Part shown: in pieces, positions 24,432-36,255 of the stretch
Numbering within the stretch: the first letter of the stretch is position 1
Layout: each line of letters begins with the position of its first letter
DNA from: Lunularia cruciata
Taxonomy: Eukaryota; Streptophyta; Marchantiopsida; Lunulariales; Lunulariaceae
Direction of reading: 5' to 3'
Assembly: GCA_948567375.1 (NCBI GenBank)
Contig: OX419755.1
Coordinates: 56,438,291-56,502,290 of the forward strand
Length of the DNA: 64,000 nucleotides
The notes under the pieces: model-generated
Databases searched by the model: none
What the model was told of the DNA's origin: nothing
Seen by the model: only the letters and a program-made list of their open reading frames with translations
Translations under genes and position numbers: made by a program

Positions 24432-26149
24432 CTTGTGCAAGGATAGGAATAGGAAGGTAGGAATTTAAATGATTTATTAACATTTATATGCAATATCAAA
24501 CACTAGCTAAGTAAGATCAAATTTTAGATCCAAAATATAAATTATATATTTGAGAAGAAAAACTATTCAACAGAGATCAAATACCTAGTGTATCCTTATT
24601 CAAATGAGTTTACTTGTAATGATTAGACTTACAAGATTTATTATCCTAGTAACTTAATGGATGATAGTAAGTATCCTTAAAACACTATATTTATGCAAGA
24701 TCTTACTGTAGTTTGACCTAACAGGTTTTGTCACAATGACTTCACAATAAATTAAGACAAGGGTAACACATAAAGGATAACAAGAAGGATAAGACTACTA
24801 CATCAAGTTAGACAATGATAACATCTAAGAGGTAAATCCTAAAATCCTATCCTATCCTATCCTATCCTAAAATAGAGCTAATCATAAGCAGAGAGCTCAA
24901 ATTCATAAGAGCATCAAAATGAGGAATATATCCTCTTGTACCTAAATGTCAAAGCTCTATAAGTCATATGGTCTACACATAATTGGAGTAACTAAAGAAG
25001 CATCACTTAATGTGAGTGCTTTCCATAGATTGCATAGGCTAATGCTCTTTTTAGACAATGAACATGCACTATCTCAAAAGAGAACTACAAAAAAAGAGTG
25101 ATACTCCTTATTATCAAATATATTGCGCAATCCTTGATAAAGGTTTCAAATTTAGTTCTTATCTTGCTCCATATAACTCTATATCTTTAAAGCTAGAGGA
25201 ACAAATAAGTAACCTTGCTACATACTTCTATACTTGGAGATCTTGGTAGCTATTATTATGTTTGCCGTCCATCCAAGAGGATAGGTAATCACTTCCATGT
25301 GAGATTCATAGCCACATCATCCATTATTGGTGCTTGATCATATTGGACCAAATACAAGTTTACCCTAACTCATATTGTCTAGAAAGAATATCAATGCTCT
25401 TTTTAAGTGAAGTATCTACTCTCTTGTGTTTTGGTACACACTATTTCTCTAACGGTATTATAGATAGCTATTCTTTCCTCTTCAAAAGGACAAAAAGTCA
25501 TGTAAATCATTGTTATGTCCAAGGTAGTACTATACTCACAAGTGAGTATTCAAGATGTAAATGGGTGGACCAAACCTAGGTGGAATCTCATTGATGTAGT
25601 GAAAGAAGATAGTGCAGTCAAATGCCTAATGTAACATCATGCTAGGATTTAAGAGTTTAAACCCATGATAGAGCAAGAGCAAAGATATATCTTAGTAGCA
25701 CAAAGAATGGTTGGGTCAATCAGAAGAGAATGTAGAGCTTGTTAAGACTATTGGTCTATCAAAGAAGGCTACAAACCTTTGACGTAATTAAAGGCAAGGA
25801 TTAGAGATCTTATTTGTTGATGAGATAGATTGTCTCTTGTGTGCCATAATAGTATCCAAAAGAAAAGGAACTTCTTCCACCTTTATCACATACATCTCCA
25901 ATATAGATCTATCAATAACTAAAAAATAGGGGTAAAAAAAAGGTAACAAGAGTACACAATTACCCCAAAATTATATAGGTGCTATCTACTCTATATATTA
26001 TAGGCCTACCTCTCCATACAAGATTGGTAAAGATGCTTGCTGATGCACAAAGTCACCTATGATATATTCAAAAGTCCTTGGCTTATTGACCAAAGGCTCC
26101 CATGATCCCCTTATCAAAGGCTCTCAAATAGGATAGGAAGGTTGGAGAA
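24432..26149. other. AT-rich non-coding stretch
   Basis: No gene is recognised. A short pentamer array of TCCTA (about five units) lies at 24844-24870. Parts of 25.3-26.1 kb may belong to the LINE-like remnant that follows on the minus strand, but I see no motif there. Confidence 0.5.
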
Positions 26150-27050
26150 GGTGCAATTGTTCAAACAAGGTAGATTGGTTGATGAGAGAAGAGTGTACCA
26201 AAAGCTACCTATAAATTCCCTAGTAGAGAAAGATCATCAATATAAAAGATATTGCCTACAAGAGTTGCATTTGAAAAGCATGTGATAAAATACTTGGACT
26301 ACATTAACACTCCAAGAATAAGTAAGCCATCTATGGATGTGATACAACTTTTTGGAAGCTAGAGGTGGAGATGTATCTCTAAAGGAGACCATGCCTTATA
26401 CTTTGGTAGTCAAGTGGTCAAAGGTATAACTAATTTGGTCTATATGGTCTATTATATGTCTATCATCTACCAAGGAGTGAAAAATATAACCTTGGATGAT
26501 TAAATTAGTAGAAAAAGAGCTAAAAAGAAGATATGGTAAATAGAGGTCTCCCTAAGAGATCCCTTATTGTGTATTGGTCATTGGCTAAAGAATGTTAAGT
26601 CCTTTAAATGAGAAGCCATACTAGTATTAAAGAGAAGAAGGAGAGTTGTAGAAGACCACACAAATGGAATAAGACTTGCTAATGATACACCAACCTCCTT
26701 AAGCTATTTAAAGATAGATATATGTAAGATGTTATTGAAAGCATTCCCAACATCTACCTAAAAGATTATCTAATTTGGGTGGATATCTAGGAGTGCACTA
26801 ATACCAAAAGGTATAACATCATAATCTCCAAGTGTGAAACCCAAGAATGTCTTTCCCATACCAATTTGATCCAATGCTCATTATATCCTTCTCCGTCGCA
26901 AGAAGTTGACCAACCCTTGATACTTAACTAACTAATGTATGAATCTCACTCCTTGATATTATTGCAAGCACTTGCAATAACTCTATAAAACCACTAGAAA
27001 GATCATCTACCTAGAAATAATCCCTAAAATTCTCACAAACCATCTTTAAC
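26150..27050 (-). pseudogene. LINE-like (non-LTR) reverse transcriptase remnant
   Basis: Minus-strand translation gives a motif-A-like VDVGNAFNN at about 26732-26758, followed by LASLIPFVW at about 26.66-26.69 kb. About 170 codons downstream is FYIDDLSLLGNL at 26221-26250, matching the catalytic motif C. The order and the long A-to-C spacing fit a non-LTR type polymerase better than a gypsy one. The reading is interrupted by several stops (for example within about ten codons after motif A) and changes frame between the motifs, so it is a dead remnant. No poly(A) tail or target duplication was found. The family is not identified. Confidence 0.5.
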
Positions 27051-29031
27051 AAGCTCTTTGAATATAGATGGTGGTCATAAGAAGAGAATGATTAAGACAC
27101 AATAACTCATTGTCTTGGTGCTCTTGAACCTATCATGAACCTTTAATGCTCTTTAAATCTTCTTAGTAGAAAATGTAATAGGTATAAGATATAAGGAGTA
27201 CATAGTCTTGTTAATAGGATTAGGCATAGGCAAAAGGTCTAAGGCTTGTGATGCTCTACTATCTAGTTTGACCCAAGTTATAGTGGAATTTGTAGTCCCT
27301 TGAAATACATAGCCTAAATAGACTCCTCTTATAAGATAGGCAAATCCCTAGCTTTGAATTTTCAAAATTTGGCAATCCTTTCTCTTTGCTCTATATATCT
27401 CCTTATATCTCCAACCATTAACCATTATGGGAGTAAGAAGAATAAAAACCATGCTAATTCATTTAAGGAATCACATGCAAATTAATCATGTAATATGCAA
27501 AAATCATATCTAGCCTTAGCATGGAGTGAAAAAGGAAGCTTATACAAGAAGAGTAGACATCAAAAACTAATCACAAATAGGCCAAAAATATAGCACACCT
27601 TGGATGCTAACCACTCTCACAACTCAATCATTCTACCAAACACAATCAAAGAGAACAAACATAATATGTTTAAACCCAAATGTCATTAATATTGTTGTTA
27701 TTGCACGCTCCACATGAGTCTCCTAAGTAGTCCAATCATAGTCCTTGTGCATCTTTCACACATAGATCTTTACCACCTTCAAGGTAACAAATCTAGGATA
27801 TATTGAGCATAGTATATTTATGCTACTCTAGACAGCTCCATGTGGGAAAGTGAAGCCATAGCTAGCAAAAGAATAAAATGGCAACACAAGATGCTTTAAC
27901 TTGTATCTCCTTATTTTTTCAAAACCATAATCCTCATATCTTATCTTGAATGAATACTTATTAACCCTCCAAACCCTAAAATCTTAAACACTCATGATTT
28001 TTATTTCATAGCTCATCTTTTTCAAACTAACTTATAATAAAAATAGTGTATAAAACCAAGAGATTGGAACAGCCATCACTCTTGTACTACATTAATCACT
28101 CAAACCTTACAAAATAAAACTATGCTCATATCTTAAAAAAAATTCTCCATAGCATTCAAGATAAATATAAATAGAATTAAAATCCAAAAGATAATTATCT
28201 ATTTATCTGTAATATATAACCTAATATAATAAATTTCACTCATGCCTTCTTCACTTCATTGTATCTCCTCCCTTGCAATCTCTTGCTTCTTACATCCTAC
28301 TAAATTCCCTTCATGTCCTCACTTTCTCTTCTCTTTCTACCTCTTGCCTCTTAGGTACAACACTCATTATTACCCAATAACCCATTGCCAAAATTAGGCA
28401 ATTTTTGGTGTGTAAATTACCGTTATTAATACTAGTAATTAGATTACCAATTAAACAATTATTTTCTAATCATCTAGGTTTGTGCTACATTGATTTCCAA
28501 CTATGACATACTAAACTAACTTCCATCCAAGAATAAATCTAAACATGATTATGTGGACCACTAATAATGTGGAATATACAACTACACTAGAGAGGTAGGT
28601 AGTAGAAGAATATGACCTTGAGGAGGTAGTACCTTGAAAGAGGTAAGGCTAAGAGGAGACACAATAATGAGGAGATCAAGTGTGGAAGATCAAGGAGTAT
28701 AGGATACTTTATAAAAGTATCATAATTTATTTGGTCTTCGATGAAAGGAGATTGTGAAGAGAAGATAAGGGAAACTACATCTATGTGAACCAACATAACT
28801 ACAAGTATGGAATGGAAAAAAAACATTGGCAAGACCAAATCATCCATTATATATAAAATGTATAGGGTGTGGGATATTAGCTAAGGAGTATCACCTATGG
28901 TAGCTTTTCTAAATCCTTGTGCTAACGAACCAAAAATAAGTATCTTAAGAACTAAAACTACATTAAAAATTTCTAATTTCAATCATAAAAAGAAAACACA
29001 TAGATGAAAAGATTTTATATGAGTTAAAATG

Positions 29032-29075
<44 letters not shown>

Positions 29076-32000
29076 TAAAGAACAAGAGAGAAAACTAGAA
29101 AATGATATGAATTTTTTTTTATCTATGACCAATAAAAAATAACATTCAACCAAACAAAACCAGACATTCTACTATAGTAATGACCACAAATTGAGTTCCA
29201 ATTACATCCATAAATTGAACTGCAATCGGAAAATGAACTGAACTCCAATCAGTATTCTTCTACTCTCATCTAAGAATGAATTTCTGCTCTAATTTCAATA
29301 CAACCTATTGCAAGCCTAATTTGACCAAGGGAATATTTTTCTTATAAATGTGTACAAAGCAGAAATTTTTACAACTTTGTACATAACTTATACTCTAAAA
29401 GAGTCTCTTATGCTTAGGAAGATTAGTATATACAACATGAATTTCTTAACAAGATCTTAGTATTAAAGCAAAAATTAACATTAGGGTGCATGGGTGTCCT
29501 TGAGTCCGTACTACCGCCAAATATTGATCAAAATATAATCAACTTACAAAAGATGTAGTTTGGATTGACCACCAATAAACAATAGAGGTTTGTTATGGAA
29601 TTAAAAGTCAATTGTTAATAACATCTACCTTGTACAATCAATTAGGATCAACCACCACTAGACCTTTGGACATTTGTTGGAGGAAGATTAAAGTTCAAAA
29701 AGTGAATATGAGCAGAAAATTATAAAGATTGGTTGAGAAGGCACTCTTGGCATGAAAGTCAATGTGACAATTGACTAACCTAGTGAGAAAATGGACCAAG
29801 GACCAGCCAAAACCCAACCTCTCCCTTGATTTTTGGACAATTGTAGTTTCTATGATTTGGATTGATTCATAGTTTGTTGATCTCCTCTTGATCCTTTGAC
29901 TTCCCATGCTAAAAGTGAAGGTATCCATTTTCTAGTGAGCTTGGAGCATAGAATGAGGAAAGAGAATGAGATTTTGTGAGTACTATCAGTATTTGCTAAT
30001 AGAAACAGAGAATTTCTACTTGAGAGTACCTCAACTAGATTGTTCATATTGGAGGAACCTCTAACTCCACAGGACCATTTGTGAGTCTGAATGAAATATC
30101 TTCTATATTGACATTTGTTGGGTGTTTCTATACGAGCCATTTTGAAGGAGCTTTTGCATCGGAGAGTCAATAGGTGATTTGAACAAGGAAGGAGTGAGAG
30201 AACAAGGAAGGAGTGAGAGAGCTGTTATTTCTGATGAGAGAGTGAATTTTTTGTTGTTGTAGATCTTAGTCCATATGATCCAAAGTATAGATCTAGCAAT
30301 GGTTAGCCCCTAGTCCACTTCTTTGGCATCCAGAGTATATATTGATGATGGTTAGCCCCTAGTACACCTCTTTGGCAAGTAAGTGCAGACTAGCCTCTAT
30401 AGGGAGGAGTAATACAAGCAAAAAAAATTTAATTTAAAGGATGGATAATATACACTATTTGATCTAGGGATTTCCAGGTATGTATATAAATAACTATTTA
30501 AGCATGATTAGCAACATCTATAGCCACTAGGAGCAAGGAGCAAGTAGTACTACTATGCACTATTATTGCACTATGATGTCTTTGTACCCTTGGTTTTGGA
30601 GATTTTTTGCATCTTCACCGCTTTGATATATTCTTCATAAAGAATAGGATCTTTATGGAGGAGATGCCTTATGGTTGTTTTACTTGCTACATTCACGTCA
30701 TATTTTAGATAAAGAGTTTCATTCATCCTATAGTGCTCTCAAGCATTAGTTCTTTCATGAATGTGCAATAATCTCCATATGTCAAACATAACAATAAAGA
30801 ACCTTTGTCATATAGTCAATAGAAGTTTATTTTGTTTATTTGTTCCCGTTGGATAATCTTGGTGCTTTCTTGATCTGTATTATGGTGCAGAGCGTTGCCC
30901 TTCTTCCTTGGCCGTTTGCTTGTTCTTTCCTTTAGCATTTATTTCTTTCCGTTTCCTTTGAGCTATATTATTTGGTCGGGTCTTTCATTCATATTCATTA
31001 GAAGACTTGAGCTGGGTAGCTTATCCACATTTTTCTTATTGGTAAAATACTATAACGTTTCCACTCATATTCTGGAGACTTGAACTTGATACCTAATCCA
31101 CTCTTCTTTTGGTGAACAGTATGACGTTTCGACTATTGCATTTGAGTGGAACAATCACTATCACTTTTCATCCTACCATAGGGATATGAAATTATGACAT
31201 GAGAAAACATCGGAAGATGGTACGTTAGTGAAAAGCTAACAAGTCTTTATAGCATATTCAGTTGTACCCTACACTGTAAGGTACCAATGATAGTCAAAAG
31301 TTGACATACCAAAAGTATGAGCACATGATATGTTGTTTGCCAGGATAGAGGGCATGCAATACAATAAAATACTTTGCACTTTCTTGACTTCTCTGAGTTC
31401 TATTTCCAATGGTACTCAAGATAATACTTGTCCTAAACGGTGAATCCGAAAGCTTTGCCACGGATGCTCAAGTCACGAAAATTCCAAGAATGAACCAAAC
31501 CATACAGATATATTAGGCTTACAAGTCGCAGCTAAATTGGAAGCTTTTGTTTGGATGGTTCACTAAGACGATAGGGAGTGTGAAAAATAAGATTATAGGA
31601 GTTTTGCAACTTAATTATAAGATTATAGGATCATGAAGATTTAATTATAATAAGATTATAGGAGTTTTTAATCACTTGTTTAATCTAAGTTTTTGAAAAT
31701 CAAATATTATGGTCCATTCAAGCGTATAGGAGATCGTCGTGGCGAATGTTTTATTGATATGTGCGGAGGTTTTACTTCACGAATATAAGTGGTATAGGAT
31801 TTGGTTCTTTTGTCCAAATGCTAACCAGAGTTAGGATTTCGACAAAATATATTTTAGTGCATTAAAAATTATTTTGGATTAAGAAATAGATTTGGATTAT
31901 TTATTGGCGAAAATGGAAATTGTAAAAAGATTGTAAATTTAGAGAAATTGCACATATATCGTGATCTGCAGAGAATGCCCTTATGACTATTAGCCCTATA

Positions 32001-32880
32001 AATTTTTATTCAATGCACTATCGTGTATTTTCTCAATAAATTTATCGTATTTATCAAGAGACAAACCCTAAAATGTGCGTTCTCTTGTCTTTGGTCAAAA
32101 CTAGCCCGACTAAAATTGGAGATTCCATTGATTCCATTCATATTTATAGTGCAGTCAACCACTTGTAAATGGTTCTTTATCCAATTAGGTATTGCTGGAG
32201 AAACAAGTTCATGGCTAGGTGCAATGCAGATCCACTAGTGAGGAATTTTGAGCTATTTGGTTGCTTTATGCATTGGAATAGGCAAGAGTTTGGTGCGAGA
32301 ACTTGCCAGATAGGTGCAAGAGTGAATATATCATAAATGACTTTTGCAACCCAATTTGAATAGATAAAAGCATCTGAAGAAAAGGAAAATATCATACCTT
32401 AACAAATTGTACATATCAATCATAAAGTAAATGTCATCCATAATCAAGAAACTGTGCACTAAGGGTTTGATGGGACAAACGAACTCATCTACTCTTACAC
32501 ACTGGTTGGCATTACACCTCATTTAAAGGGAAACTGTAGATCAAAAGGTTCAATTAGCATTCATGTTGTCGATATCAACGTCCCATTCGGACCATACCTT
32601 TATTAATAAACTTCACGACGCTTGCACACCAGAATGGTGGTGATAAGCCGATATGATATGATGAATCTCCAATTTAGGGATAAAAAATTTATTAATATAA
32701 ATGAATTCAGAGACAAAAATATTACATGTCATCTTGCACCCATACAAGATAGGGTGACACATTGGGTTTCTTATCCGATTGGTTTCTGGAACAAGCTGCA
32801 TATACATTAGATATTATAAGGGCAAATTTGAAGGATACCCTTGTATTTTGGACTAATTTAAAATACATCTCTACAAGTTA
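27051..32880. other. AT-rich gene-poor stretch
   Basis: I recognise no gene. Short local repeats occur: a trinucleotide array at 29032-29074, a duplicated AACAAGGAAGGAGTGAGAGA at about 30180-30220, and a duplicated segment around GGTTAGCCCCTAGT at 30300 and 30351. The remaining open frames are short and show no family features. Confidence 0.5.
29032..29074. repeat. (ATA)n microsatellite
   Basis: An uninterrupted ATA/AAT run of about 43 bases, seen directly. Confidence 0.9.
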
Positions 32881-33588
32881 ATATAATTGGAATTGTACCC
32901 CTTCTTCTAAGATACACTACTTTTCCGGTAGGTCGCAGCCCTACCCTCCAGGAACTTTTGCCTTCGGTCAGGGTCATCAGAACGACATCCCTCACGGATT
33001 GCCCATGGGGAGCTGAGCCAGTTTCTCGTGGAATTCACCGATATAGACACTAGGAATCGTCCCACCGCAGCCAAGATCTTCACCGACTTCAAAACTTGTT
33101 TCTAGAGGTAATCACAGAGACCAGAGAATTAAGTAAAGGCAGATTTTATGATAAACCCTGGTCGACTAGGTTAGATATACGCGCGCTGACCTCGAAGACC
33201 AACGAACGTAGTCAATGCAAGCTGCTTCGAGGAGATTCTAATGCAGTAAGAAAAGTGAATGCCATCTCTGCTCCTATAGCAAGAACGAATTATTTTAATT
33301 GAAGGTGACGAACTCCCCGATGAAAGCAAAGAGAGGTGAGCACACAAATTTGACCATCATAGATCTTTTGTCATATGGCTTTTTCTCTTTGTTTCTATGT
33401 ATTGGGAGGGAGCCACTAGGGATCGATGAAAGCTCAACTGGCGGAATGCTTTCAAAATCGATTTACTAGAGTAAGGCATAGAGGAAAACGGAATTTCGTG
33501 TATACCGATAAAATGCAAAAGTATACGAAGGAACGCTAAAGGCAGCTTTCTGGCGTTTGTGTATTCCGTAACACAACATAATAGAGGA
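32881..33588. other. GC-richer non-coding island
   Basis: Base composition rises here relative to the AT-rich left flank, and codon-like sequence is open for 60-90 codons on either strand. None of the frames resembles a family I know. A donor-like AGAGGTAATC occurs at about 33104. It could be a decayed exon of a host gene, but this is weak. Confidence 0.3.
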
Positions 33589-34150
33589 CCTTGTTTTGCT
33601 ATCCAAGCAACCCTTAGCACATACAGGAATGATGTCTTACTTAGTGATGTGTCCTATGTAACTATGTAACTTAGAACCTAGTTTGTTTATCCCATAATAA
33701 TAAAAAAAAAGGACCTCGTTTCTGTATCCAAGCAACCCTTAACACATACAAGATCGTCTTACTTAGGGCTGAGTCTTACAGGAAAAGGGGAATGCCTTCC
33801 AGGAATGAAGTATAGTTCCTCTTATACAAACTTGTAAGGGTATGTTTCAAATTAGTGTAAAATATAGAGATATTCTTCAAAAGTTGCCTCTATTATAATT
33901 ATAATATGCTATTTTGTATGTCCCATAACATAACAAACAAAGGACCTCGTTTTTGCAATCCAAACAACCCTTAACACATACAAGATCGTCTTACTTAGTG
34001 CTGAGTCCTACAGGGAGAGGGGCATGCCTTACAGCAACGAAATATATTTCCTATTATGCAAACTTGTAAGGGTATGTTTCAAATTAGTGAAAAATATAGA
34101 GATATTTTTTAAATCTGCTTATATTATAATTACAGTATATTGTATAAGAT
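33589..34150. repeat. Tandem direct repeat, about 235-bp unit
   Basis: Two good copies begin AGGACCTCGTTT at about 33711 and 33943. Both contain AACACATACAAGATCGTCTTACTTAG and AACTTGTAAGGGTATGTTTCAAATTAGTG in shared order. A partial third copy begins at 33589 (AGGACCTTGTTT). No coding content is seen. Confidence 0.75.
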
Positions 34151-35060
34151 ATTATAATGATAATTCTCACTAGAGACATGTACAATAGTCTTTTTGTCTT
34201 CCTAGGGTTGTACCTAGTGTAAACAGTCCAAGTGTATAACTCGCCATTTCTTCACATCTATACCTGCTTCCTTCCTCTACAATGCACTCCTCTTTCAGGA
34301 TAATTTATATATTTCACATGACTATTAAGTCGAAGAATGCCTAAATTTGGACGTCTAAGTGAAAACAGGTGTTCCCATTAAGAGGGCTAATTTAGTTATT
34401 TGTATGGATGGAGCAGTAAACGTCCTATGCAGGATCCAGTTAGTCACCTGCAGTAGGTACCTGATACCTGATATCTATCTCTGCCGTAGGCAAGTCTACT
34501 AATAACAATACGAGAGTCTTAACCAGCAATGGATATTACTTTCACAGAGGATAATGGACCGAGCGAATTTGGTGGTTAATTAGGTTAACATGTACAGTAT
34601 GTAAGTTGGTCGTATAATATTGTAATAAGACTTATTGAAGATAAAGTCTTAGATTTTGTAAAGAGTATCTAGGATTGTTTGCTTTTAGAATGTATTTTAC
34701 TTTGTATTTTAGAGACTTTCTTGTATACCTCAAGGAGGTTAGTTCTCTCGGGACATAGTATAATATGATCAGGTGTGCCGAGCGTTTCAAATTTGATAGA
34801 ATCTCAAATTTGACGATTCCTAATTCAAATGATAGACATATCGGAGTTCGTACTTTCCGTGTTTTTAACGTCCTGGCAAAAGATATTAATCGAGAAAAAT
34901 ACGGAGGATGGGAAGAGCCCATCAAGCCGTACAAGGGAAAGACAAAGGGGGTAAAATGGGGCTAAGCCCCAAGAGTATCGGGAAGCGGAATCTAATCGAG
35001 AGAGGACTCTGGAAAGTCTGACTACCGTATAGGAAAGTGCTACTAACACAGTCCTGCACT
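34151..35060. other. Intergenic stretch with one orphan open frame
   Basis: A 66-codon plus-strand frame at 34765-34965 ends in EKYGGWEEPIKPYKGKTKG. It reads like real protein, but I cannot place it; it may be a remnant of a mobile element. A GC-paired run GGGGCTAAGCCCC follows at about 34959-34971. Otherwise nothing is recognised. Confidence 0.35.
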
Positions 35061-36255
35061 GTTGTATATGGTACTGTAGCTGCCTGAGACCATCATGGTC
35101 AGAGAGACCACTGACAACCTTGCAGTCTCGTAGAAAGAGCAGGCACCGCGCCGTGCCACAGAACCTCCTCGGGAGGAAGGATGTGGAGAGGGGTCAGATT
35201 CATTGCGCATGAATGGAAGATAGAAGATTCCACAAACGTGTCGTTTGCTTCGTCTCTCGAGCAGAGATTCAGGAGCCCAAAGTTGCGCTGTGTTGTGCTA
35301 TTATAGATCTGAAGTAAAAGAAGGCGAAATCCAGCCAGTGCAGTGAATCCGATTGACCGACTGACTGCAGAAAGAAAGAGTCGAGCTAGAGAGAGACAAG
35401 CAATACTTCGATCCTTGAAGACGAGGATTTGAAGAAAGACGGAAAGAGAGATGTTGGGGACGTTGGCAGGAGGAGGAGATTGAGAGGAGTGGTGAATGAA
35501 TTGTGGTGGGGCTCGGGGTCAAGCGGTAGGGTCTTCGGCGGGGTTGAGACTATAGTACAGGAGAGGTGAGGTGAGCACATTCTTTCCGGCGTACATGTGG
35601 ACATCGAACAGTGGTATTTACATGTTGAACAGTTCCAGTTAGGCTGTCGTTGAGGATGTCCGCAAAACTCTAGAAGAATCGGCATTTTTGTGTTGAGGAA
35701 TTCCAGGAGGTACCTTTGCTGCGTGTAGCTCCTGTAAAGTGCCGATTGTGTGAAGTTTTGGGGGCGGATGATCTGAACGAAACTTTCACGTTAGGTTCCA
35801 TCTGTCCTCAAGCGATTTGAACTCAGCTCTGAGTGCCTTTTCTGACGGACATTTGCGTTCTATGCCGGCACGTTTTCAACATGGATGGTTCACTGCATAG
35901 TGGTCGCATTCATGCGAGGCTTGATGCTGTCTGGATGCTTGATGATGTTACTGCTTGCGTGATGACATGACTTCTGAGCACGGAGCTTTCTATGTGTGTA
36001 TTTCGCCTGTCATGTCGTCGTCCATGCCGTTCTAGTGTAATGCGTCGTTTCTTGATGGGGAGAACTGTGGAATTGGCTTGCTTCTTGCAGGCGTTGAACG
36101 GAGTGAAATCTATGTTTTTCACGAAAAATATCTGATTTGGATCGCTAACCGCTTCTCTGCTCCTTCGCAGAGATTCAGACTGCGCGATTAGCCATTTTTA
36201 GCTTCAAATAGCCGAGTGTGCAGCTAGATTCAGCGCCAACGAGGCTCTGTGTGAA
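35061..36255 (+). promoter_or_regulatory. Upstream region of the MTP1-like gene with a possible 5' UTR intron
   Basis: This region has higher G+C than the left flank and no protein gene. A pyrimidine-rich tract ending in CTCCTTCGCAG at about 36160-36170 looks like a splice acceptor about 85 bases before the ATG. Donor-like GGTAGGGT (about 35524) and AGGTGAGG (about 35565) lie upstream, so a leader intron is plausible. I could not place the transcription start. Confidence 0.4.

Noticed and set aside
28587-30170. Minus-strand open frames of 77-106 codons in AT-rich DNA
   Set aside because: No domain, no ATG context or splice signals, and composition like the flanks.
31560-31800. Possible MITE around GTTTGGATGG with AAGATTATAGGA repeats
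   Set aside because: I could not find matching terminal inverted repeats or a target duplication.
34955-35050. Structured stretch GGGGCTAAGCCCC and following considered as a tRNA or small RNA gene
   Set aside because: No cloverleaf arms, anticodon loop or T-loop consensus could be drawn.
35301-35685. Minus-strand open frames of 73 and 99 codons upstream of MTP1
   Set aside because: Low-complexity Ser/Pro/Thr-rich readings of a GA-rich leader region on the opposite strand; no homology recognised.
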